A stretch of 64,000 nucleotides of DNA from Vibrio ezurae NBRC 102218 (GTDB taxonomy: Bacteria; Pseudomonadota; Gammaproteobacteria; Enterobacterales; Vibrionaceae). Of the stretch, positions 18,401-28,800 are shown in pieces (within the stretch, counting starts at the first letter, position 1; every line of letters starts with the position of its first letter). The stretch spans positions 1 through 64,000 of the forward strand of contig NZ_BATM01000020.1 in NCBI RefSeq assembly GCF_000467185.1, given 5' to 3'. The translations under genes were made by a program, and so were the position numbers. The notes beneath the pieces are model-generated. The model ran no database searches. It was not told the origin of the DNA and saw only the letters and a program-made list of their open reading frames with translations.

Positions 18401-18975
18401 ACATGCCTATCTTTACCGATGTCGATGATACCCTGCTGCGTGTGGAAACGGTTTATGGCGAGCATGGTACAGCGCAAGATTTCCTAGAAGCCTTTGACGT
18501 GCTGGTAGATTCATCTTCTAACCAGCAAGAAGCATTAGATATCATTATCAATCGACCAAGAGATTTAACCCGTAAGGGCTTGCTAGAGCTGCAAGAGTGG
18601 TTTGATGCACAACACTTTAATGAGCCCACTTTAAAAAAAGCGTGGAAAGAAACCAAAAATCAAGATGTGGCTGCTCGCCTTATCGGGCATATCAGACGCG
18701 CCGCTATGGGTGATGCGTTAATGCCGTTTGAACAGCGAGTGGAGATGGCACTAGATAAAATCAAGTTGCAAAAACAGTGGACCCAAGAGCAGCTCAATTG
18801 GTTGGATCGCATTGCATCCAGCATCAAAGACAAAGTGGTGCTAGATGATGACACCTTCAAAACTGGCAATTACAAGCGCAAAGGCGGAAAACGTAAGCTT
18901 ATGAATGTCTTTAATGACGATTTAGACGGCATACTCACTCAATTCCAAGAATACATGTGGGACGAGCCAGCTTAA
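15427..18975 (+). CDS. hsdR: Type I restriction enzyme, R subunit
   Basis: This is the endonuclease/translocase subunit of a type I restriction-modification complex. The N-terminal 130 residues resemble DUF4145 (HEPN-like, with FHKLRKIGNQAVHEY). A coiled-coil stretch follows at about 150-240. The nuclease core lies at about 300-320 (ADYVLF...IAIVEAKKAN), matching the PD-(D/E)XK pattern. The SF2 motor has Walker A ATGTGKTRTA near 479, DEAH near 580, then TATPA and a helicase C half. The 1182-residue length is normal. ATG 15427 is used; ATG 15439 (MSKSN) has a better-placed GGAGAG and may be the true start. Confidence 0.95.
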   Translation: MESLMSKSNFEFLRGVNDFLFTVARAAENNYPDDPNTTLVKLRQFGEATAKHLAKLLDIDTPENQHDLLRELGKIPFVDDGILNVFHKLRKIGNQAVHEYHDDLQDAEMCLRLAFRLAVWYYRLVTKNFDFSAPEFILPSSENGTQFEEELLSLKQELALARQSETQTKAEVEAQQAKLTALNGYISVLESKQEETQEQSQARISALESKLKEQETDLSKKTESERKAYKQQITKEASSRALNLSESETRYLIDNQLRKAGWDADTKNLNFANGTRPQVGRNMAIAEWPTGKDETGHTGFADYVLFVGLKPIAIVEAKKANKDVSAKLNEAYRYSKYFDFDFLTGELRQAACGNEQQEQVEEALGNYLPSWADSSGSQPFKIPFCFSANGRGYKAAIKTKSGIWYRDVRHPTNMPKALPEWHKPEELVAKLASDDQLNNNWFARNQDMSDLGLRYYQEEAVLATEQAIVNGQQDILLAMATGTGKTRTAIALMYRLIQSQRFKRVLFLVDRTSLGKQALDSFEDTSIKGDTFNAIFNVKGLTDRFPENSTKIHVATVQSLVKRTLQSDEVMPVGRYDCIIVDEAHRGYILDKEQTEGEEKFRNEQDFISSYRRIIDHFDAVKIALTATPALHTIDIFGGEKKSPVYRYSYRKAVIDGYLTDQEPPIRIITKLSEQGVYLSGGTEVQRLSNQGELINDTLEDEQGFEVADFNRALIASNFNRVVCEELVNHIDPTSPQKTLVFCVNNAHADTVVDELRTAFKAKYSELEHDAIIKITGDSDKDSTKVQSMITRFKLERLPNIVVTVDLLTTGIDVPSICNLVFMRKVRSRILYEQMKGRATRLCPDVGKTSFKIFDAVDLYSTLQSVDTMRPVVVRPKVELQTLVNEITDSETYKTLEADGRSFAEHSHEQLVAKLHRIATHANFNRTKSKEIDSHIKRFDEICQDSAGCDFANLASTLKQKGPRWSAEVFNKVPNLVGRLEQLKQEINDLRDMPIFTDVDDTLLRVETVYGEHGTAQDFLEAFDVLVDSSSNQQEALDIIINRPRDLTRKGLLELQEWFDAQHFNEPTLKKAWKETKNQDVAARLIGHIRRAAMGDALMPFEQRVEMALDKIKLQKQWTQEQLNWLDRIASSIKDKVVLDDDTFKTGNYKRKGGKRKLMNVFNDDLDGILTQFQEYMWDEPA

Positions 18976-19059
18976 ACCCATACAATCTGGTTAATACAAA
19001 TAGTTTGATTGTTGATCGCTTCAATGATCAGCAAACATTATACAAACAAGAGAACAAAC

Positions 19060-20661
19060 ATGAATAATAATGATCTAGTCGCCAAACTGTGGAAACTGTG
19101 TGACAACCTGCGTGATGGCGGTGTTTCTTATCAAAATTACGTGAATGAACTGGCATCATTGCTGTTCTTAAAAATGTGTGAAGAAACAGGCCAAGAAGAC
19201 GAGCTTTTGCCACAAGGCTACCGCTGGAAAGATCTGCAAGCGAAACTAGGCCAAGAACAACACCAGTTTTATCGCAATATGTTGGTGCAACTTGGCGCTG
19301 ATGAACACCCTATTGTTCGAGCTATTTTTCAAAATGTGAACACAACTATTACTCAGCCAGCACAGTTGACTGAACTAGTAGATAACATGGACAAACTAGA
19401 GTGGTTTGAAGGTGATAAAGGCAAATCTCGAGATGACTTTGGTGACATGTACGAAGGTTTGCTACAAAAGAATGCCAACGAAACTAAGTCTGGCGCGGGT
19501 CAATACTTTACACCCCGTTCATTAATCAGCACCATCATCAAAGTCATGCAGCCTCAACCTCGTGAGGTGATTCAAGATCCAGCCGCCGGCACCGCAGGTT
19601 TTTTGATTGAAGCCGACAGATACATCAAATCACAAACCAACGATTTAGATGATCTAGACGATGATGATCAAGACTTCCAAATGACCAAAGCCTTTGTTGG
19701 TTTGGAGCTAGTACCAGAAACACGTCGATTAGCCTTAATGAATTGCTTATTGCATGACATTGAAGGAGATAAGAACGAAGGTGCGATTCGTTTAGGAAAC
19801 ACATTAGGTAGTGCAGGGGAGAATTTGCCTAAGGCGAATGTGATCTTAACTAATCCACCGTTTGGTAGTGCTTCTAGTAGTAATATTACCCGTACTTTTG
19901 TTCACCCAACAGGCAACAAACAACTTTGTTTCATGCAGCATATCTATGACGCGCTTGAGCCGGGCGGTCGCGCTGCTGTTGTGATTCCAGATAATGTGCT
20001 TTTTGAGGGCGGCAAAGGTACAGACATCCGTCGTGACCTGATGGACAAGTGCAACCTGCACACTATTCTCAGGTTGCCAACGGGTATCTTCTACGCACAA
20101 GGCGTAAAAACCAATGTGCTGTTCTTCCAAAAAGGTACATTAGATAACCCGACCCAAGATAAAAACTGCACTAAGGAAACTTGGGTGTTCGATATGCGAA
20201 CCAATATGAATACCTTTGGTAAGCGTCGCCCACTGACAGAGAAGCACTTTGATGCCTTTATTAATGCTTATGGCTCAGATAAAAATGGTCAGTCTGAGCG
20301 TGTTGAAGGTGTTTATGAAACTCTAGGTGCTATTTATGCCGAGAAAGGTGCCGAGGGTAAAACCTCAGTTGAGCACATTAGCGAGAAAGCGCACAAGGTA
20401 GATAGCGCTCGTTTCCGTAAGTTCAGCCGTGAGTACATTCGTGACCAAAAAGGCGACAGCCTAGATATCTCTTGGCTTAAAGACCTAGAAGCGACCAGTG
20501 CTGAAAATCTACCCGAGCCAGAAGTGCTAGCTGGTGAGGCAATGGTAGAGCTGACTGAGGCTATGTCAGAGATCTATAAGTTGATGCAAGCGCTTGGGGC
20601 GAATGATGAAGCTGATGCTCTGAAGCAGTTGCTTGAAGAAAAAACGGAGGTTAGGAAATGA
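19060..20661 (+). CDS. hsdM: Type I restriction-modification methyltransferase, M subunit
   Basis: This N6-adenine methyltransferase subunit protects host DNA and is part of the restriction complex. The start chosen is the ATG at 19060 (MNNNDLVAKLWKLCDNLRDG), which fits the family N-terminus; an in-frame upstream start at 19009 would add 17 unlike residues. The SAM-binding motif DPAAGTAGF is near residue 173 and the catalytic NPPFG near 265. TPRSLISTIIKVM marks the conserved entry to the catalytic domain. It overlaps hsdS by four bases. Confidence 0.96.
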   Translation: MNNNDLVAKLWKLCDNLRDGGVSYQNYVNELASLLFLKMCEETGQEDELLPQGYRWKDLQAKLGQEQHQFYRNMLVQLGADEHPIVRAIFQNVNTTITQPAQLTELVDNMDKLEWFEGDKGKSRDDFGDMYEGLLQKNANETKSGAGQYFTPRSLISTIIKVMQPQPREVIQDPAAGTAGFLIEADRYIKSQTNDLDDLDDDDQDFQMTKAFVGLELVPETRRLALMNCLLHDIEGDKNEGAIRLGNTLGSAGENLPKANVILTNPPFGSASSSNITRTFVHPTGNKQLCFMQHIYDALEPGGRAAVVIPDNVLFEGGKGTDIRRDLMDKCNLHTILRLPTGIFYAQGVKTNVLFFQKGTLDNPTQDKNCTKETWVFDMRTNMNTFGKRRPLTEKHFDAFINAYGSDKNGQSERVEGVYETLGAIYAEKGAEGKTSVEHISEKAHKVDSARFRKFSREYIRDQKGDSLDISWLKDLEATSAENLPEPEVLAGEAMVELTEAMSEIYKLMQALGANDEADALKQLLEEKTEVRK

Positions 20662-22070
20662 GTGAAAACACTCATAAACATGTTGTGGTTGAAGGTTCAT
20701 ATACCCACAAATTAGAGATTCCTAACACGTGGGAATTTGCGAAATTAAGCGAGGTCATTGAGATAGTTGGGGGTAGCCAGCCCCCAAAAAGTGACTTTAT
20801 GGTGGAGCCTGAAGGTGATTGTGTTCGATTAATTCAAATTCGAGATTATAAGTCGGACAACAATATTGTTTATATTCCCAGAAACAAGGCTAAAAGATTT
20901 GTTACTAAGAATGAGGTTATGATCGGTAGATATGGACCCCCGATCTTTCAAATTCTAAGAGGGCTTGAGGGTGCGTACAACGTCGCCTTAATGAAGGCTA
21001 AGCCTCGAGACAGGATTTTCTCGAATGAGTACCTGTATTATTACTTATCAAATACAAACTTATATAACTATGTTGAGTCTGCATCGGATAGAACAGCTGG
21101 ACAGTCAGGTGTAAATAAAAAGCATCTTGAGCAGTACCCTGTGGCGATTCCACCAATAGCCGAACAAAAACGCATCGTTGAAAAACTCGATGAGGTATTG
21201 GCACAGGTCGACACCATTAAAGCCCGTCTAGATGGCATCCCAGACCTACTAAAACGCTTCCGCCAATCCGTCCTCGCTTCCGCTGTGTCAGGGAAGTTAA
21301 CGGAAGAGTGGACAGAAAATAGGAGTAATAGAGCTGAAGTTAGCTTGAAGTCGATGACGACCAAGATTGGATCTGGCTCGACTCCCAAAGGAGGCCAAGC
21401 TGCATATAAAGCTGAAGGTATTCCTCTGGTTAGATCGATGAACATTCATAGTACTTTTATTAAATATGACGACTTAGCCTTCATAGATGAAGTTCAGGCA
21501 GAGAAACTAAAAAACGTTAAAATAGAGCTTGATGATGTATTGCTGAATATTACTGGAGCTTCAATTGGTAGAGTGAATCTAGCTCCGGAAAGTTTTGTCG
21601 GTGGTAGAGTTAATCAGCATGTTTCCATAATTCGCTGTAACCAAAGGATTTTACTTCCACATTACTTACATATCTATTTAGCATCACCCAAAATGCAGAA
21701 ATGGATAGAGGGAGAAAACTATGGGGCTACTCGCCAAGCATTAACTAAAAGCATGATTGAGTCGTTAGAGTTGAATATTCCAGCTATTGAAGAACAAAAA
21801 GAAATTGTTCACCTAGTCAACCAATATTTCGCACTCGCCGACACCATCGAAGTACAAGTCAAAAAAGCGCAAGCTAGAGTAGACAATCTAACTCAAAGCA
21901 TCCTAGCAAAAGCCTTCCGAGGTGAGTTGGTTCCGCAAGATCCAAACGATGAGCCAGCCGATAAGCTACTAGAGCGTATTGCGAAAGCTCGCAAGGAAGC
22001 CGAAGCATTGGCAAAAGTGGCCAAGAAAGCTGAATCTGCCAGAAAGCGCGCTGCTAAGAAAGCGTTGTAG
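20658..22070 (+). CDS. hsdS: Type I restriction-modification specificity subunit
   Basis: This subunit recognises the bipartite DNA target. Two variable target-recognition domains lie at about 25-165 and 225-385. Each is followed by a conserved helical spacer: EQKRIVEKLDEVLAQVDTIK for the first and EEQKEIVHLVNQYF for the second. The family signature AFRGELVPQDPNDEPA is near the C-terminus, followed by a Lys/Ala-rich tail. At 470 residues it is full length. The overlap with hsdM and a following hairpin terminator define the end of the RM operon. Confidence 0.95.
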   Translation: MSENTHKHVVVEGSYTHKLEIPNTWEFAKLSEVIEIVGGSQPPKSDFMVEPEGDCVRLIQIRDYKSDNNIVYIPRNKAKRFVTKNEVMIGRYGPPIFQILRGLEGAYNVALMKAKPRDRIFSNEYLYYYLSNTNLYNYVESASDRTAGQSGVNKKHLEQYPVAIPPIAEQKRIVEKLDEVLAQVDTIKARLDGIPDLLKRFRQSVLASAVSGKLTEEWTENRSNRAEVSLKSMTTKIGSGSTPKGGQAAYKAEGIPLVRSMNIHSTFIKYDDLAFIDEVQAEKLKNVKIELDDVLLNITGASIGRVNLAPESFVGGRVNQHVSIIRCNQRILLPHYLHIYLASPKMQKWIEGENYGATRQALTKSMIESLELNIPAIEEQKEIVHLVNQYFALADTIEVQVKKAQARVDNLTQSILAKAFRGELVPQDPNDEPADKLLERIAKARKEAEALAKVAKKAESARKRAAKKAL

Positions 22071-22083
22071 ATTTTTAAACATC

Positions 22084-22109
22084 AAGGTAGCTGCGGCTGC
22101 CTTTTTTTT
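22084..22109 (+). terminator. Intrinsic terminator between hsdS and mcrB
   Basis: An 8-bp stem with one G-T wobble (22084-22091 with 22096-22103) and a TGCG loop is followed by eight T residues. It ends 11 bp before the mcrB ATG, so mcrBC would need read-through or its own promoter. Confidence 0.75.
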
Positions 22110-22120
22110 GGGCTTATAAA

Positions 22121-24250
22121 ATGACTAAAAACAGTATTGAAAAGGCCATAGAGATTGTTAAATCTCAGGCTTATGAAGATTCCCAATTCTATCAGTTTGT
22201 AGAAATCGAAGGCGAGAGGCTACCTGTGAAGCGCTTTTATAGTGCGTTGTTTGGGGTTCCTTACCAAGACATAAATACACATACTGCGGAAAGAGCCTTG
22301 AAAAAGGAAGGTTACACGATCACTTCAACCCGACCTGATATCAACTTACCAAACATATGGAAGGTGTCTCATGGAAAGAAAGATATTTCGTGGGATCAAT
22401 CAAAATGGCTCGATGACAACTGCCTTCTATGTGTCCATCAGAACACCAAAAAATCTCAAGGTAAAAAGTTTATATCTGAGATTGCCGTTGGGGACATCGT
22501 AAGTCTTTCAAGGAGCGGTGATGTACAAGCGATTGTTAGGGTTACGAGTCGCTTGGAGACTATGGAAGCTGCTCCATTTGATGAAGGGTGGGTATTTAGG
22601 CGCTACGAAACAATAAAAAAGTTGGCATCGTTGAAGCACTATGAGTCACTGCAGCTTGGTTGGACTCCTAACTACAACGGTACTGTGTATCAGGTGCCGA
22701 CGGCTCAGTATGCTGATTTTGAGCGGGAAATCTTAATGCCATTTTTCGATATGACCTTAGCTCAAATTACAGGTATTCAGCTTGAAGAGAATGATATGGA
22801 CTCACTTGAGTCGAATGAGAATATCGCCATGAAAGTTGTGAACACACCATTGAATCAAATCCTTTATGGGCCTCCGGGTACAGGTAAAACTTACCATACC
22901 ATTCAAGCCTCTGTAGAAGTGGCAGAACCGAATTTTGTCTGGGAAACGCGAGCTGAACTGAAAGCTAAATACGTTGAACTTGTTGAATCCAAGCGTATTC
23001 AATTCGTCACCTTCCATCAAAGCTATGGATACGAAGAGTTTGTGGAGGGGTTATCAGCAAAAGTGACAGCGAACGAGCAAATAAACTATGTGGTTAAAGA
23101 TGGCATCTTTAAATCAATCTCTCGTTCTGCCAAAGAGAACTTAGAAGATAGCCAGAAAGATCAGCACAAGCTAGACCAAGAACAGAAATTTGAGTTAGCG
23201 CTAGATGAGTTTAAACAGGCCATAATGGAAACCGAGACAGAGGGTTTCCCCTTAACCGATGCCTGCTCAATAACCTATATAGAAGATAACGGGTTTAGGT
23301 ATGGAGGTAACTGGAGCTCTTCTTCAATAATGAAGTTCGATGATTTGAAAACTCTCTACCTGGATGGTGTGACGACGCGCCAAGAAATCAAAAAGAATCC
23401 ATCTGTTTCGGGCCTAGCCAAGCAGGGTGCAAGCTATTTTATAAGAGCGCTCAAACAGATCCAAAAACGCACGCCAACAGCTTTACCTGAAAGTACACAG
23501 CGACAGAAGCAAAACTATGTACTGGTGATTGATGAAATCAATAGGGGCAATATTTCCAAAATCTTTGGTGAACTGATTACCTTGATCGAGCCTTCAAAGC
23601 GGTGGGGCGCTGAAGAAGCATTGGAGGTGGTATTGCCTCATTCGGGTGCTAAGTTCGCTGTTCCCAACAACCTCCATATCATCGGCACCATGAATACTGC
23701 CGACCGTTCTCTTGCCATGATGGACACCGCTCTTCGTCGCCGTTTTGATTTTAAAGAGATGATGCCAAATTCTAGCTTGTTGGCAGGCAAGGTGGTTGAC
23801 GATATTGATCTACAAAAGTTGCTTGAAGCCCTAAACCAACGCATCGAAATCCTCTATGACAGAGAGCATACCTTAGGTCATGCTTTCTTCATGGGAGTTC
23901 AAAATTTTGATGATTTAGTTTACGTCTTTCAAAACAAGATTATTCCGCTGTTGGCAGAGTATTTCTTCGAAGACTGGGAAAAGATCCGTTTGGTGTTGGC
24001 TGATAACCAAAAAGAAAAAAACTTGCAGTTTGTGACTAGGGAAGAACAAACAAGTGATGAACTAACTACGTTGTTTGGGCGCAATCATCAGCTCGATGGT
24101 TATGGTGAAGCTATTATTAAACATACCTTAGCGGGAAAAATAGCTCCGGTTTGGAGCGAACCAAATGCTTATGAAGGTATTTATCATAGCATATCCTCAA
24201 AGGCTGATATCGATGAACAAACCTCTGCAAATGCTGAGGATGATTCATAG
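22121..24250 (+). CDS. mcrB: McrB-like AAA+ GTPase of a modification-dependent restriction system
   Basis: This 709-residue protein is the motor of an McrBC-type enzyme that cuts modified DNA. The AAA+ module carries Walker A GPPGTGKT near residue 250, Walker B VLVIDEINRGN near 468-478, and the McrB hallmark MNTADRS at 524-530, followed by a RRRFDF arginine-finger region. The N-terminal 200 residues differ from E. coli McrB. They include a segment (about 100-170, VGDIVSLSRSGDVQAIVRV) with the look of a PUA/EVE-type modified-base reader. The gene is immediately followed by mcrC. Confidence 0.9.
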   Translation: MTKNSIEKAIEIVKSQAYEDSQFYQFVEIEGERLPVKRFYSALFGVPYQDINTHTAERALKKEGYTITSTRPDINLPNIWKVSHGKKDISWDQSKWLDDNCLLCVHQNTKKSQGKKFISEIAVGDIVSLSRSGDVQAIVRVTSRLETMEAAPFDEGWVFRRYETIKKLASLKHYESLQLGWTPNYNGTVYQVPTAQYADFEREILMPFFDMTLAQITGIQLEENDMDSLESNENIAMKVVNTPLNQILYGPPGTGKTYHTIQASVEVAEPNFVWETRAELKAKYVELVESKRIQFVTFHQSYGYEEFVEGLSAKVTANEQINYVVKDGIFKSISRSAKENLEDSQKDQHKLDQEQKFELALDEFKQAIMETETEGFPLTDACSITYIEDNGFRYGGNWSSSSIMKFDDLKTLYLDGVTTRQEIKKNPSVSGLAKQGASYFIRALKQIQKRTPTALPESTQRQKQNYVLVIDEINRGNISKIFGELITLIEPSKRWGAEEALEVVLPHSGAKFAVPNNLHIIGTMNTADRSLAMMDTALRRRFDFKEMMPNSSLLAGKVVDDIDLQKLLEALNQRIEILYDREHTLGHAFFMGVQNFDDLVYVFQNKIIPLLAEYFFEDWEKIRLVLADNQKEKNLQFVTREEQTSDELTTLFGRNHQLDGYGEAIIKHTLAGKIAPVWSEPNAYEGIYHSISSKADIDEQTSANAEDDS

Positions 24251-24252
24251 GC

Positions 24253-25548
24253 ATGCATACTATTGTATTTGAGTATGGCTATTTAACCCATTCCAAAGAT
24301 GCTGAATCCTTGGGTGCATCTCGAATCTCTACTCGCGCTTTTAACTACCTCAAAGAGGTGAGTTTGAGTGCGGAAGAGAGCGATTTATATAAGTGCCTTA
24401 GTTTAACCAAGCGCTATGGGGTGGAGCTTATTCAGGTGAAAAACTATGTGGGTGTGCTATTCACACCCACTGGTGAGCATATTGAGGTTCTGCCAAAAGT
24501 CGGGCGCAAAGCTGAGAGTGAAGAACGCGCAATCGAAAATTCTCGCCAGATGCTTCTTATGATGCTCGCACATCTTGGCTCATTTAGATATATCAGTGCC
24601 CATCAGGCCAGCATCGCGAATAAGAAAATGCCTTTGCTTGAGGTGTTTATTCATCAGTTTTTGCAATCGGTGAATAAGCTTATTAAGCGCGGCCTGAAAA
24701 GTGACTATGTCACCCAACAAGACAACCTCAGCTACCAGAAAGGCAAACTGCTAATTGGCCACCAGCTCAAACACAATCTGGTCAATAGACATAAATTCTA
24801 TGTCCAATATGACGAGTACTTGGTAAATCGACCTGCAAATAGACTTATCGCAACCGCGCTACAAAAAGTCGCTCAATATACCCGAATGTCGTCCAATCAA
24901 AAGCTACTGCGAGAGCTTCAGTTCGCGTTTATTGATGTACCTTCATCAAAGTCAGTCGCGCAAGACATTAATGCAGTGAGATTAGATAGAGGCATGAGTG
25001 ACTACCATGCCCCACTTGACTGGGCAAAGCTCATTCTGGCCGGTTTTTCTCCTTTAAGTATGAAAGGTGATTCCAACGCACTCTCTTTACTGTTCCCAAT
25101 GGAAGCGGTATTTGAAAGCTATGTTGCCTCAATATTGAGTAAACAGATTGGCAATCAAGCCCAGCTTTTAACCCAAGCCAGGTCAAAGTACTTGGTCACT
25201 CACCAAAATAAAAACAAGTTTTTGCTTAAGCCTGATCTTCTAATCAAGAAGTCCAGTAAGCCTTTTATAGTCCTAGACACAAAATGGAAGCTCATAGACG
25301 TCACCGAGCACAACTACGGCATCTCCCAATCCGACATGTATCAGATGTTCGCCTACGGGCACAAGTATCTTGAGGGCAAGGGTGAGCTATATCTGATTTA
25401 CCCAGGTCATGATGGGTTTAGAGACCCGATAGAGCACAGTTTTGATTTTGCTGGTGGTCTAAAGCTCTGGGTTGTTCCGTTTGATATCTCTCTGGAGGGT
25501 AAGTCTAGGGTGAAATGGCCAAAGGCAGCTGAGATTAGAAGCTTATAA
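24253..25548 (+). CDS. mcrC: McrC-like nuclease subunit
   Basis: This is the nuclease partner of McrB. The 431-residue protein has the McrC layout: an N-terminal beta-rich domain (GVLFTPTGEHIEVLPKVGRK) and a C-terminal PD-(D/E)XK site, KPDLLI near residue 326 and LDTKWK near 341-346. It begins two bases after the mcrB stop codon, so the two are cotranslated. Confidence 0.92.
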   Translation: MHTIVFEYGYLTHSKDAESLGASRISTRAFNYLKEVSLSAEESDLYKCLSLTKRYGVELIQVKNYVGVLFTPTGEHIEVLPKVGRKAESEERAIENSRQMLLMMLAHLGSFRYISAHQASIANKKMPLLEVFIHQFLQSVNKLIKRGLKSDYVTQQDNLSYQKGKLLIGHQLKHNLVNRHKFYVQYDEYLVNRPANRLIATALQKVAQYTRMSSNQKLLRELQFAFIDVPSSKSVAQDINAVRLDRGMSDYHAPLDWAKLILAGFSPLSMKGDSNALSLLFPMEAVFESYVASILSKQIGNQAQLLTQARSKYLVTHQNKNKFLLKPDLLIKKSSKPFIVLDTKWKLIDVTEHNYGISQSDMYQMFAYGHKYLEGKGELYLIYPGHDGFRDPIEHSFDFAGGLKLWVVPFDISLEGKSRVKWPKAAEIRSL

Positions 25549-25835
25549 AACTCAATAACATATTTGAGTATGTGATAGTTCCCATGAAGACGATGCTTCA
25601 GCACTAATCTAAATACTATGAATGGCGGAATGTGATAAATATGGTGAGCCGCCGTGTGATATTTTGTATTTAAAGAATTTAGATCAAAGTTTTAGAACGA
25701 AGTTCTGTGAGCTAATTGCTTATGTATTGAGGCTTTATAGGTATCAAGTACTATAAGTGGGCGGTTGTTATCATGTGCTTTTATTATCAGTACATAATAG
25801 CCAACAAAAAAATTAACTAGCATTAAGTGATTGAT
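25549..25835. other. Intergenic region before druH with a short dyad
   Basis: No gene is visible. A 5-3-5 dyad (AGAAC 25694-25698, GTTCT 25702-25706) sits about 130 bp before druH and could be an operator for the Druantia pair. No confident promoter boxes were found. Confidence 0.3.
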
Positions 25836-28800
25836 ATGATTTTAGATGGTGTTCAAAGTCCTGTGGTAACGATGCAACAATGGTTCAATGAGTTTGAGTC
25901 TAAAAGACCGAAACCTAAAAAAGGGATGCCATTGTGGGCACTGAAGGTGACGGACGAAGAACTTCAACAAATGAACAAGTTGTTGAGGGCGCTTTTCAGA
26001 GCTAAAGAGCCGTCTGTTGTATTTAATCAACACTCTTGCGCGGGTTATGGCAAAAAATTCGATCAAATTTTCACGCTGTATTTGGCTACCTGGATTCAGA
26101 GAAACTTTACGGGTGGGAAAGAACGCTGGCCAGTTGTCCTGAGAAGTATCGACATATCACATAGCAATCGACTTAACACTTATATCTATGATTCTGTCAG
26201 AGCAGGTCTAAAATACTGGGGTATCGATCTTTATTCAACCTCTTCTGCAAATCAATATTTTGCGACTTTATATTGTCAAGGTGGGTTCCCTAGATCAGGT
26301 CTTGTTGGCTTGAGCAGTGGGCCAGTGCCTGAGTATTTGGATAAGGTGATTTCCCAATATGCTCTATTTCACCACACCTCTGAAATTAGCGATATTTCTC
26401 ATCAGCAGTTGCAATTGTTACCTGAAACGCTAAAGCAACCTCCTTTTGCCAAGCTTGCGACAGTTTTAATTACTAAGCTGATGGAGTATCGAGATACCTA
26501 TTATCTACACGGCGAACCTGACCCAGTTATAGCTCTAGATGTGCGCCATCCACAGTGGAGAGATGAACTACCATTTCTACTTTGTGATGAAGAGGCCCAT
26601 GAATTAATCGGGCGATTAGTTCGCAGGACTTCAACAATCATTCGCCGTGAGCAAAACCCGGTCAGAATAAAACGTTACTTAAGAGAAGATATGGGACATT
26701 GGGACTTAGTGGCTGAAACCTATGTTAACCATACTATCCACCCACAAGATTTGTCTCGTGTACTCTCTTTGGAGAGCTTGCCTAAGTTCTTTGATTTGTA
26801 CACACAGACAAATACAGGTGAGCGAGTCAGAACTGCGTCTTTCAACCTTAAGGGGTATGCCAATAAAAGATGGCAGGTTATAACCAAGTTCACTCATTTT
26901 TATAACGCTGATGCTGCGAGTAATATTGGCTATGAGCTTTGGAGCGATGGACACAAGTTCAATAGTGACACCTATTATCGAGGTGAAGAGCTTAATAAAG
27001 CACTACCTTGGATTTTTTCTTCTGAAGGCGAGAAGTCTCAGTATCTTGGTCAAGGTAATGTTCAAGTAAAACAATCAGCGGCATTAATTGTTCACTCTGG
27101 CACAGTAGAAGCAGCAAATTCTAGATCTAAGGTAGAGAAAGCAGGAACCATTGCGAGTTTAGGTCGGGATATTTACCGTGTTGTTGGTAAAGCAAAAGTT
27201 GAATTAGATTATGGGTTCATTGAGGTAACTACAGGTGCAGAGGAAGCTCAAGATGTCACATGTTGGCTTGAAGGCCAACGTAATCATGAGGCAATATCAC
27301 ATCAGCACGTATTTGTGGGGAAACCTGTTGGAATGATGAGGTTTGGTGTGAACAAATCTCAACCTATTCCTAGTGAGGAATTATTCTGGAAGAGTGTTGA
27401 TTCTGATTCGCTTTTACCGCTAAATTCTGAAGCCTTGTCTTATGGTTTGGGTTCAATTATTTGGTTTAATGCTGGACAAGTAATGTGGCAAATGAAGTGT
27501 GCGATTTTGCCAGCCTCGTCTGACTTCAATGTGATTCACCATGGCAGGGGCGAGATTGAGCTAAAAGCTGTCGGTTTCAATAATACCGACCTTGGCTTTG
27601 TAGAAAATGAGAAGAACTGGTTAAGAGATGTGGACGTTATTGAGGATATATTCTTTGCTGAAGTTCAGATTCCAGCAAGCATGCCTGATACTTTCCACCC
27701 AGTTTTAGGTTGGAACAATTCTCTTATAAATACCTTAACGTTTGAATTTGACTCGCAGCAATCGGGTGTATGTCTGCTAGGTAGAAATGGCAATACGCTG
27801 AATGCTCGGGGCAATAAGATCACCTTGGACGATCTCTATGCGAGTAGTCTCAAAGTCAAGCTTAATCAAGAAGACAGTTCAATCAGCGTGTCCGCTGCAC
27901 TCATGCAGCATAAAAGAATTAAAGCGGGTGTCACGGGTGTAATTCAAATCCCAGAGTCAAAAACTACGATAGGGAGCGGTGAGCTGGCTCGTATGGCTCA
28001 AGCTCTGTTTACACAATCTGACGATACTCGTGATCGTGTTTCGTTTAAGTTCTACTCGGGAAAAGAGCTTTTGGAGTCGCGAGTTCCTCCAATTGAACAG
28101 TTTAAATATCCAGTAGCGTCTTTGAGAGAGAATAACGCAATGCTCCGCATCCATGGTGCTCACAAGCATAGTAATTCAGAGTCCATAGAACTCTACACGG
28201 CTCCAATATGGGATCTATCTCGCGAACATATACCATTGCTTAAGTCTGAGGGAGACAGAGGCGAGCTGTTTTTCGAGTTGCCAGAAATTAATGAGCCTGG
28301 TCCTTGGTTTGTGTACTCTAAAGATGACCGAAAGATTCAACCGAGAGCTGTGTTAGTACCCCAACAAGAATTAGAAAAGACAAGCTACGATTACTCTCGT
28401 TTACAGTTGTCTATTAAAGATTTGCCTTTTGATCCTGAGACTAGAAGCTTTGATTATTCAGAGATGGATGCCTCATTGAGAGAGTTGATGTTTGACCTCC
28501 AGCATGGCGATTGGCAGACAGTGCAGTCGTTTGTGGAGCAGCTTGCTATTGCCAACCCAACAACCTTCCATATATTTAAGCGTCTTTCAGCAAACCCGGA
28601 CGTGTTTGCTGCACTGTTGCTGAAACAGGAGAGCCCAGAGGAGTTTGAATCGGTTTGGTCGATATCACATGATATGCCATTTGAGTGGTTGAACGTATCT
28701 CTGAGACAGTGGGTCGAAGCCATCTCGTTAACGACCAAGAGCACTATGGATTCGTTGCTGATGATGAAAGATAAATTGCCCGCCGACCAGTTTAAGCAGA

